Source: Fratercula arctica
Lineage: Eukaryota; Chordata; Aves; Charadriiformes; Alcidae
Assembly: GCA_947846985.1 (NCBI GenBank)
Contig: CANTUZ010000001.1
Location: 188,899,455-188,963,454 of the forward strand
Length of the DNA: 64,000 bases
Direction of reading: 5' to 3'
Part shown: positions 53,796 to 64,000 of the stretch, piece by piece
Layout: each line of letters starts with the position of its first letter
Numbering within the stretch: the stretch's first letter is position 1
Made by a program: the position numbers and the translations under genes
The notes under the pieces: generated by a model
The model's database searches: none
What the model saw: only the letters and a program-made list of their open reading frames with translations
Told to the model about the DNA's origin: nothing

Positions 53796-54757
53796 TGTAT
53801 TGGGTGTCCATGGCAAAGTTTTGGTAGTGAGGGGGCTTCAGGGGCAGTCTCTGTGAGGAGCGGCCGGGGCTGCCCCGAGCTGGACACAGTTGGTTCCAGA
53901 CGGCTCCAACCCACCCACCACCTGGGCACGGCTGAGCCCATGGACCACGATGGTGGCTCCTCTGTGATAATGTATTTAAGAAAGGGCAAAACCGCTGCAC
54001 AGATGCGAGGGAGAGGAGTGAGAAAAAATGTGAGAGAAACAGCCCTGCAGACACCAAGGTCAGAGAAGGAGGGAGAGGAGTTGCTCCAGGCACGAAAGCT
54101 GAGATCCACATGCAGCTGCTGGAGAAGACCATAGAGTAGCTGATTGCCCCCTTGCAGCCCATGGACGACCATGGTGGAGCAAATATCTGCACTGCACTTC
54201 CTGGAAGACTCAATGCTGGAGCAGGTGGAGATGCCCTGAATGAAGCTATGGAGAAGCTATGGAGAATGAAGTTCTCCCCATGGAGATCCCATGCTGGAGC
54301 TGGCTGCTGGCAGGAACTCTGGCCCACTGAGAGGAGTCCATGCAGGAGCTGGAATGTCAACTTGTAGGGGACCCACACTGGAGCAGTCTGCTCCTGAAGG
54401 AGAAGATCTATGCTGGGGCAGTTGTTGAAGAACTGTAAACTGTGGAAAGTAGACATGTTAGGAATGAAGGAGTGAAGCTAAGCCTTGGAAGAAGGGGGTG
54501 GGGAAAAGGTGTTTTAGTTTTTGTTTGTTACTGTCCTATTCCTTTTTTTTTTTTCCCCTGCAAGAAATTAAACTTTTTGCATTTTCCCATAAGCCAAGTC
54601 TGTTTTGCCAGTGGTGGTGATTGGTGAGCGATCTCCCTGTCCTTATCTCTATTCACAAGCTTTTCTATCTTATTTTGTCCCCCTGCTCTGCTGAAGAGGT
54701 GGAGCGAGAGGGCAGCTGGATGGACATCTGTCAGCCAGCCAAGGTCAGCCCACCATA
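53796..54757 (+). mobile_element. Solitary endogenous retrovirus LTR (avian ERV)
   Basis: A complete LTR of about 960 bp, much GC-richer than its surroundings. It starts TGTATTGGGT and ends CCACCATA, where the usual terminal CA has probably mutated to TA. A TATA-like TATTTAA lies at 53973-53979, a GC-rich U3 precedes it, and a run of GCTGGAGCAG-type units follows it (54200-54440). A polyadenylation signal ATTAAA lies at 54567-54572, and the U5 ends in AGCCAGCCAAGGTCAGCC. The direct repeat AACCT flanks it (53791-53795 and 54758-54762), as expected for a target-site duplication. The identity extends to TAAACCT if the last two LTR bases are counted. No internal sequence follows, so it is a solo LTR left by recombination. 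Open frames on either strand inside it are incidental. Confidence 0.88.
54200..54440 (+). repeat. Degenerate GGAGC-type tandem units inside the LTR
   Basis: Units containing GCTGGAGCAG or close variants occur near 54211, 54289, 54338, 54375 and 54411, mostly 35-80 bp apart. This is the variable repeated region typical of this avian LTR type. A short local duplication GAAGCTATGGAGAAGCTATG is embedded at 54242-54261. Confidence 0.7.
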
Positions 54758-57700
54758 AACCTGTACTAGTATATCTGGCTGGAAATGTAGGTTAGAGCTC
54801 AGGTTTGATTTTTATTCAAATTTTACAGCAGGGGTATTTATTAAATCATTGGTGGGCTCATAATTATCCAGTGTCTTTCCATTGTTCCCTAAAGGAAAAT
54901 AGGGAACCATTTTTTCTTACAAATGACTCAAAAGGGTAAGAAAGCACTGTGTGTTTCCTTGGATCAAAAAACAAAGGATATGGTAGTAGTCAAATAGAAG
55001 GGATGACAAAATCTACCAGGACACACTGACGCTTCTTTCTGTCAAGTTCAGTGAAGTTCACCTGGCCCAGATTCATGCAGCTATTTCCCTCAGGTTATCA
55101 GATATGTGGAGTAACTTTTCACTGAGGAAATACCATTACTTTTTATATACACTTTCTCAAATGCATATATCAAGCAAAGTGAGCATTGGAGCATCTTTCT
55201 TTTTTTTCCCCAGAAGTATTTTAGATTAAGTTTCAAAAGGCAAAAGGAGTATTTAAAATGATCTGCTTCATCAGAATATGACCTTCAGCAAGAAGCTGTC
55301 AACAAGATAGTGAGATAGTCAGAATTATTAACTGGACCCCAGAGACATCAATTGTAAGCAGTTTTGTGAGGTTTGAGAGTTACAGTACACAAATCAGACA
55401 GTGGAACCTTTAACTTTGCTAATGATAACCATCACTCTAGACTTATAATCTTTTGGATAGTATTTCAGCTGATTCATCTTTGTTCTGTGACAAAGACGTA
55501 GATTCCAGTGATTCATTACTGTTACATTCCCATTAGCGGAATATTCACTCACCCTAGGGGCTTGTGTAACGGCAATCCATTGTAAGAAGAAACTATTTCA
55601 GGTTGTGCCAGATTTTTTTGTAAATATTTTAATTATTTTGAATTCAGATAAATATAGGAAAAAAGGAACTCTCTCATGCCTGTTATTCTCAGTTAAGGGC
55701 TGAGACAATAGATAAAAACCACAACAGAAAGTTGGCTGAGGATTCAAGCAGTAATGCAGACTATACATGTCATGCTCGGCGTTCTGAGGTCATGATTTAA
55801 AAAGCAGGCAATGATTTGGTCCACAAGCACACAACAGTTATTATCCGCTCATCAATAGCTCACCCTCAGCGTTACTCATTAATACGCCTTCTTGAGAGAT
55901 GCTGTTCCGGCTATGGCTATGGAATTTGCAGCCACTATTTTTCATTTCCTTCTGCACCATGATAAATGGGTACATTCTGGATTGACCAAGCTTGGTACCT
56001 GCATTTGCTAGTTCTGCACTGTCTATTCCAGGCAGTATGAACTTCCAAATCAGTGTGTTTGATAATAATGATTCAGTTTTATCGGGAGCGATGCTTCTGA
56101 CCCGATGAAGTCATCCGACCATCTAGATTCTCTGTATAGTCAACAGAGAAAGTAGTCACTTTTTGATGTGCTTGTCTTCTGGTGATTTGTATTCCGAAAT
56201 TCCTTATTTATCTCCCTGCCTGTAAGAAAGATGGGATTTGTTAATTCTGGCTAACTGGATAATCCGGTTGAGTTGTTTGAGAATCTAGTTTAGATTAGAT
56301 CCAATCCTTTGCTCTTGCTATTTTAGGAATCTTAATTTAATAGTTAAACTTTGGTGACATGAATCCACACCTTCAGGGGACCATTCAGCGACTAACTACT
56401 ACAAGTCTAACCACTGCCTAAATTAGGAGACTTCAGTGTCTTCCAGATTCCTATCACACTGGGAGCTTGTGCACTTAAGTCAGTTGATTTTAGTTATTCC
56501 TGCGAATAACCTCCTTCCAGCCTCATTTCTTCAGAGTTTATCACATAGCCTTCACACACAAACACACACACGGTTCTTTTATCATAAAGAGATATGGTAA
56601 TTCTCCAAGAATAATGAATTTTTAATATTAATATTGTTACAAAGTGTTTGTCCTGTCTAGACTCTAGACATGTGACAGTAAACAGAAGCAATCCCTCTTC
56701 CACCCAAACACTGTGATGGAAAGGGCTAATTTTTCAGTCTACACATGACTTCCATCAGGCAGCTACTCAAATTAAGATGAGATACGGGGACTCAAAATGA
56801 TAGCAGTCAGTGGAAAATCTATCTCTGTGAATGGCAGCAATAATAATTCAGAGAATATTGTTGTGATCAAGCCTCATGTTACTGCATTTTCTGCCAGCAG
56901 CTGAAGTACCACTTGCTAAAGTGAAAGAGTTCATAGATGTATGAATGCGTACATATATTTCAGCAAGTTCTATTTCAGTTTGTTCTCCCTTGAGTACATT
57001 GTATGCTGGAATAACTTTAATTTTTATCCCCTCCCTATCAAATCTAATTTTAGTCAAATATACTTTTTTATTTTCGAAAGAGCTAGACTGTCTTCCCAAT
57101 GTTGTTATTGTTCCTACTATTATTGCTCCAAAACATTACAAGGGGAAGAGTAAAATGCAGTAAAATGCAAAATTCATCACAAACATATCACACCTTTGTG
57201 GGTTTGTTGCATTCCAAGTAATGAGGAGCAGTAAATTCACCCTAAATTAAAAAATAGAAAAAGCCATATATTTTTCCACTTGATATTATTGACACCGTAC
57301 TTCCTACTAACAAGCACTATCAAAGTCATTCTAAATAAGAAACCACAGTCTGCAGTGACTGTTCAATTTTTTAAAAATTTTGCAGACAGATGATTCAGTC
57401 CTGGATCTGAGATGTTCATTTTAACTGCAATTAATAATAATATATGAATAATTAATAGTAGCTGTGGCATTCTTGAAGTCTCTCCTCCAGTGTTGCTCTG
57501 TCATGCCTGCTTGATCTGTTCTCATCTTAATTGGTTATCATGATATTGGAGAAGGTGGTGAATATGTATCATTTAATTGCATGCCCCATTTAACTAAAAA
57601 AGAATCAAAGGGTGTGATCTTGAGGTAGCATAAATAAATTTAAGTCCATTATCTTTAATAAAGTTGTAAGGTTCCAGCCTGTACCATGAAGATGTTTACG

Positions 57701-60700
57701 TGAAATTTCAGCTAACTAACTGGTCATAAAGAAAAAAGTTAATTTAAACTGCTTAAATCTGAGAAAGTAGCCTGCACGTGGACAGTTTTTTTCAATGCTT
57801 ATCTTGGAAGTTGTTATTGCTCACCTTTTTCTTTCTTCAGCCTTCTGTTAATTGGCATTCCTACCTCTGGGCACGTATCCAACAGAAGCATACTGGTCCT
57901 TCATATAGTCTTTCAGTACCTCTGCAGGATTGTAGGAATGGGATTCCTCCCACATAAATTCAGTAATCTAAGGTAAGCAGATCACATTAGGCCTCTTTAG
58001 TAGTTAATGAAGAAAAATAGGTACAATAAGGGGTGATAAGGTGCAGTACATACGATCTTTGGTCAGATTTATTCCAAACTTCTCCTACTGACTATAAAGG
58101 AGAATAGTAGATGTCTTCTTCTAGGTGAAAGAATACCCATTGAACTAGACAATATTTTGCACAAAATGATAAGGTTATAAGCAGATTTGTAAAAGAGGAC
58201 AAAGATTCCCATAATTAAACAATTAAATACTTACATAATTGAATAATGACTTAATCCAAACCTATTACAGCTAATGCAATCTCCTCTGCTGAAGAAGCAT
58301 TTCCCAGAAGATCAACAAATTCACATCTGCTGATCTCTGAAGGGTGAAAATATTGTGCCAACAATTTTTTCCCTCATAAATCAGTGTATTTGATATGAAG
58401 AAACTTTGCTGACCTTCTTAGCAGCATTATGCTACAAAATTGATAAAGCTCTAGAGAAAATACAAGATACTAAATTAGAACATTGATGATAATAACAACA
58501 ATGAGAATGTGGAAAACATTTATGTGATATATTTATGCTCAGTACTTTTAACTGTCTGGTTAGGTTTCCTGTATTTATCCATCTACTCAAATATTCTGAA
58601 GCTGACTTATAAAAGTAAATTATATGGTATATTTCACATTTCATGTGTCTCTAATAGACAAGGTTTAAATACAGAAAAAGCAGATATTAGAGGGCAGGTA
58701 GTTTTCTGAAAAGTAATATTAATTATTTAGGTAATTTATAGTATAGAATCACACTAGAAAATCACCCAAGTTTTCAAATCCATAAAAAAGAAAAACAGGT
58801 TCATTTCCATGTAATAGTTTTAAGGTTGTATTTAGTAAGCTATATTTTGTTAATATATATTTTTTTTTGTAGACTGTACTGAGGTGTGGATTCTTATACA
58901 TGTCTCATTTATTTTAAGAAAAAAGAAATGTCTCTCATGTGAATATGCGGGGACACGTATTCATGTCAGGATCTGTTAACATGGTAACTTAATCTTAGTT
59001 TCAGAAGTTCCTTAATGGGTATCGTAAAAGCTGAGCCATCTCTTTAACTCTGCAATATGAAAGTTCCTTATTAATTGCTGAATCTTTGGGGAATCTTATC
59101 ATATATTCAGAATTTACCTTATATGCAAATAGGTTAGGGCACATATTATTGTTCTTAAGAACATTCACTTTAAGATGCCCACTGATTATTATCATAGTTC
59201 ATCACCTCACAATTTGAAGCAGCGAACGCAAGTTACTAGAAAAACTTTCTTGGTTTTTTAGTTACAATCACTTTTATTAAAGAAATTATCCTTCCTAAGG
59301 CAATGTTTGACCAACCATATTAGCATGTAGAAATTAGGTGAAGGTAAACTTGATTTGATTTTTTGGTCCCGAATCCATGTCATATACTGAATGTATATAT
59401 AGTAAAGGTGATGTCATACGTTTGACCCTGTTTTATCCAACCTTTTTTTTTAGCAAACTAAAACAAAGACTTTCGCACTAAGCAATGACCAGGCAAAGAA
59501 GTAGAGGAGGAAGAGAGGGAAATAGAAAAAGAACCTGAAGTAATGTTTCACTTAGGTGTAATGCATCTGAACAGTACTTGGGAGCCTGTTCTCTCCTGAG
59601 TTAGATTTTTGAAATTACTAGAATTTGACTGGGTTTGCTTTTCTTCACAGAGTTCACTTTATCTGTGCCCTGTACTATATAAAATATTGCCACATTTATT
59701 GAAATTAAAATTGCTTAAGAATATAATGCTCCTCTGCCTTTCCAACCTTGCCCTGAACAGTGAAGAGCCATGCTTCCAGTTTTACTTCGCAGATGATAAA
59801 GGGCAAAACAATTTGGTTTCTAATATGTAAGCTAATAGTTTGATATAAAGGTTGCACACTTGCAATTGCATCAGGTCAGTTTATCTAATAGATTTGAAGT
59901 TTTCCTAGGTAAAATGTTCAAACAAAGGCTCAGAATGAAATAATATATACTTAGCGGCTACTGGGTCTAATTCACACAGATAGATACTCAGTGGTTATAT
60001 TTTTGTATGCATTGTAGGTATTGTGGAACTTAAAGTGTCTTTTTTTTCGTGTTTGTTAATTTGAATTTTTGGACAGCATGCTCTACATCATCTTGAAAAA
60101 GCATTCAAAATGTAAAAAAAGTGTTCTTGGTTTACTTTTCTGTTGTTTTGATAAGCTTGAGGGCTAGCAAAAAAATCTGATTTGTTTTTGCAGTTGTACT
60201 TCTAACTATACTTCTCACAAGTCACTGGGACATATGATTTTTATGTCATCTGAACTAGAATAAACAACCAAGGAAAGAATGAATGTTCCAGCAGTGCTCT
60301 CTCTGTTTCTGTATTACGAGATCCTGAAACACTTGATTAATTCACCAGGTCTGTAGCTTTCAGATCTGGCTCTTGCAAAGTTTATCAATTACTCTGTAAT
60401 ATTTGCTGTGCTATGAGGATGTTTGTGAAAGAAAAACATACCAGGCATCCATTTCACTTCTTTATTAAAAGCGCTATCGGTGAAAAGATCCCAAACACTG
60501 TAGTGTGTCTGAGGTTTGGCCAGTTACACTCATAGACATGTTCATATGGCAAGTGAATGTCTAAATATTATTGCACTGGTGCCAAAGCAGTTTTCTCTCC
60601 TTGGTGGATGCTAAATAAAAAGCATCTTCCTAAGATAAGTAGGGTGGCTCTGTCCTGCTGTTCTGGGACATTTCTGGGTTCTGTCCTGTTGCAGCTAATG

Positions 60701-63700
60701 CTAAGTATTTCCTTCATGCACTGGGCATGTTGATGAAATAAATCCAGCTGAGAAGCAGCACCTGGTATTATAATTTCCCATGCCTACAATGAAAATTTAA
60801 ATCAAATTTAACCTCAGCAGTTTACTGTTCTCCCTAACTAAAAATGTAAGCAAGCCAATGAGAAAAACATCAAGTAAGTGTATTTTCATAAAATTTTTTT
60901 TTAATGTTGTGGTATTGTGACAGAGGATAATTCTAAAGATTCATGTGTACCAGTCTGAAATGTTATTACTAAAGTATATTCTGTGCATTTTCAACTATGT
61001 ATGAATTAGTACATATTTGGTTACTACTATAGAATATCTAGCTGCAAAAATACATGAAGAGGGTAAAATATTTAGAAGGGTGCTTAGCTTTACAGAGTCT
61101 GGCAAATTTATGTTGCTGCCTACTGTGCTGTTCATATAGGCTCTGTCTGCATTATTTAGAAATTTTCTATGTCATAGTCTTTACTGCAGTTTCACACACC
61201 ATGTTATAGTTATCTAAATTCTGACTTCAGGCGACAGGTATCAGAGCTCCATGTAACACTCGTTGAGGAAACAGAGGCAAAGGAAGGTTATCATCGTACT
61301 GAGAAGTCAAGGACAGAGAAGTACTTTACTATCGTGTCAGACCACTGACAGAGTGGCTGGTCAGCTAAGCAGCATTTTTCCTGACTTCCAACTGTTTTCA
61401 TTTGTAAACAGAACAACAAAACAGTTGTAACAGAAAATCTGCACTCTCACATAAATTGGAGGTGACATCATAATGAGCCGTAGCCTCCAACTTTGTTCAT
61501 TTACAATTTCAGTGTAAACATGAGGTCCAGACAAGTTCTACGTGTGGCATCAAATCTTTGAGTCTTCCTCTGTTATGACCCGACCTATTGCATCATATCT
61601 ACGGGACAGAGAAGGACCTAGGTCACTTTCTTCATATCAAGCAGTTGAATACTTCAGACATTTTAAATAGGAACTGTGACACCTATTGAAGTAACCTTAA
61701 CACCGACTTTCATTCTGTAAATCTGAGATCCTAAAATCCTTCTCTGATTCCTAAAGGGTGGGGTGCTGTACAAACCTTTTCGTTGTCTTAGACCAAGAAG
61801 TCCTGCCCTTTTTCTTGTCAAAAATGGCAGAAGGGGTGTAAGGATTGAGCAGCAGAGCACAGTGGGTGACAAACTGGCAGATATTCATTGTTTGTTCTAG
61901 CAGACTCTGAGCTGTGAATGGTGCAGCTGAGGAACAGTACACTGCTTTCTGCTGCATATTCTTCAGAACTGATAGTTTCACACAGATAGCCTGGATGGGC
62001 AGACATGGAAGTACCTTCCTAAATAGCTGCATTTGGAGCTGCATGATCTTAATTGCAAGAGACCTGTCAGAGCCAGATAATTTCTGAAGCCTTTGAATTC
62101 TCTGAGTGGGTTAGTATTTGTACTGCCAGTAGAATTCACATTGCTTTTACAAGATGTCTTAAATCTGAAAAGGAACAAGAAGAAAGTGTAGGAATCCCAC
62201 ACTTTGATGTCAGCACTCAACCTCAGCAGGTGCCAAAATTTACCATGTCTGACTCTAGTTTGGCCTAAAAATTCCCTGTGCATCTGTATATACACTCTTA
62301 TCTGGAAACTTGAAGTCTGAACTTCATTGTGGAGGGGGCTGATACATTACAGACACCATCCAGATATCCCCTCTGGAGTCCTGACTTCAGGGATGACATA
62401 TCTTGTCTGGAAGTTTGAAAAGTCCTCTGGAAAGTAACAGGGTACATCTGAATCATTCCTGGGCTGACACTGGAAGTAAACCTTAATTCCCTGCTTTCGG
62501 GAAGACTGCTTTAATTCCAAGAGCTTTTTATAAAATAAGGGCCCTAAGGCTACTTCTCTGATTTTAAAAAGAGTGAGCCTTGCTTGGTTAGGTGCCTACC
62601 CATCTTGCCTTCCAAGTGACCCAAAAGCTTAAAGTTCAAGCCCTGAGTCAGTCATCAAAGCTGGTGGGAGATTATGGAGTTCTCAGTCACCACTATATTT
62701 TGTATCTGCTCCACATGGTTTTTTATCATCACACACAGATTTTGTGGATTACCTTTCTAAGGAACTTCACTTCTCTATGGGATTGATAGGGAATGAATGT
62801 GCCTATTTGTGCTGCTGTGAATTGTCCTGCTGGGTTGTATCTAATTCTGAGGCACTGTGAAACCACTTAACCTACACTAGCTCATTATGAACCAAAATGA
62901 AAGCAGAATCCATTCAGGTCAACAATCAACATCTTAAGACTAAAATATAAAGTGGCAGTATTATGTTGGTCAAGTTATGTGGATGGAGGTACAAGCAAAA
63001 TTCCCTAGGATGGTGAAGCGTTTCCTCCCTTGAAATACAGCTTCAGAAGAAACTGTGCCGTGGCCAAAGTCCTTGAAAAGTTGGAACTGTCATGTAGCAC
63101 GTAGGGAAATATCACTAATGCAAGAGAGTATCAGATTTCAGTGAAGAAAAAACATTAGTGGAAAAGCACAGAATTCCAAAATACTAAAAGACAAGGTTGT
63201 TAGGCCAAAAACCTGACAATGTCATGTTGATATAACACAAATAAATCCTGAAAAGAGTTAAAGTGATATTTTTAATTTATTTAATACCCAGAATGAGAAG
63301 GCAGTGAAATGACTCATTCACCACTTTTCCATGATGAAAGAAACACCAATGATGGTGGTGCTTTTTTTCTGTTTTTCAAGAGGTGTCATACTGAAATTCA
63401 AAAGGATGGGATTTGTATACCTTTCTGGATAGTAGAGGCAGGCTAGCCCGCTAACGCCAGGGTTAGGAATATTAGCTCTTTAGTTTGCACCCTGGCGGGC
63501 AGGTGTTGTGCTTGGTGTCATGATGAAGAGATCATATATCGATGTTTCAAGCAACTCAGGAAATGAAAACAAGTGAGACTTTTAAAGTAATCTCTATTCC
63601 GTTTTTCCTTCTAGCATGCAGGCTCTCCTGAGTGGTTTTCATTTGCTTCTTTTTCAGGTCATTTAGTTTCTTTTTTTAGCCGCTATTCATTAAATATTAA

Positions 63701-64000
63701 ATTTAAAGCATTTGATCAGGACGCTCACAGCTGGCAATGAGTCAGATCTAAACATTATATCTTACTGATTTTTCTCTGACATTGCAATTTCTCTCTTACT
63801 GCTAAATGAATTATAGGAGGCTGCTGTATTGGAGAAAAGACCCTCTCAAAGTAACCCATGAAAAAAATGACATAAATCAATGGTAAAGATAGGGCCACAA
63901 CAAGGTTTTTTATCTCCATTCTAAATCAGTAGGATAAGATGCACTTAAATTCAAATAATGTACACTGGAACAAGCTATTTCTGTCAGAGTTCAGAATCTT
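54758..64000. other. AT-rich unique stretch, no gene recognised
   Basis: No known repeat or gene recognised. Short CA repeats lie near 56553-56573. Parts of the region (55740-56290, 58930-59230 and 63430-63760) are less degenerate, with scattered CpG and TAAT-type sites, and are discussed as candidate conserved non-coding DNA. The block at 62320-62720 is moderately GC-richer but matches nothing I know. Open frames (up to about 105 codons) have no domain support. Confidence 0.55.

Noticed and set aside
53853..54134. 93-codon plus-strand frame in the LTR that could look like a small viral gene
   Set aside because: It spans the U3/R part of the LTR, where no coding sequence is expected, and is not conserved in form.
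53788..54456. 222-codon open frame on the minus strand
   Set aside because: It lies antisense inside the GC-rich solo LTR. GC-rich DNA has few stops, and the protein shows no domain.

Overview
The window reads as nuclear DNA from a bird. The evidence is its repeats: three CR1 non-LTR retrotransposon fragments, two of which keep the CR1-type 3' end of short ATTCTATG-like repeats, and two long terminal repeats (LTRs) whose sequence and TGT...ACA-like ends match endogenous-retrovirus LTRs common in avian genomes. The background is AT-rich, full of homopolymer A/T runs and stop codons, with no operon-like packing. I cannot name the species. The LTR types suggest a neoavian bird rather than a chicken-like one, but that is a weak inference.

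No convincing host protein-coding gene, tRNA, rRNA or CRISPR array was found. Every longer open frame is either the decayed reverse-transcriptase (RT) frame of a CR1 copy, a frame antisense to a repeat, or an isolated frame with no recognisable domain. The window is best described as intergenic DNA or the inside of a large intron.

Layout: 1-7865 is unique AT-rich DNA. 7866-8806 is a relatively young CR1 3' fragment on the minus strand, followed by a G/T-rich and poly-T tract. 10008-10545 is a GC-richer block that looks like an unclassified LTR. 10546-29089 is mostly unique, with A/C-rich and (TA)n simple repeats. 29090-29697 is a very old, degraded CR1 on the plus strand. 30486-31065 is an ERV LTR followed by a primer-binding-site-like sequence and untranslated leader (to about 31330), the 5' stump of a decayed provirus. 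31331-39157 is unique. 39158-39958 is a middle-aged CR1 on the plus strand. 39959-53795 is unique with many poly-A/T runs. 53796-54757 is a complete solitary LTR flanked by a direct repeat. 54758-64000 is unique, with stretches that could be conserved non-coding DNA.

The coherent story is one of transposon layers: three CR1 copies of different decay and two LTRs that share both ends but differ in the middle. I saw no new biological system. The items most worth testing are the shared LTR ends, the unclassified block near 10 kb, a 59-nt hairpin at 27110-27168, and several candidate conserved non-coding stretches.
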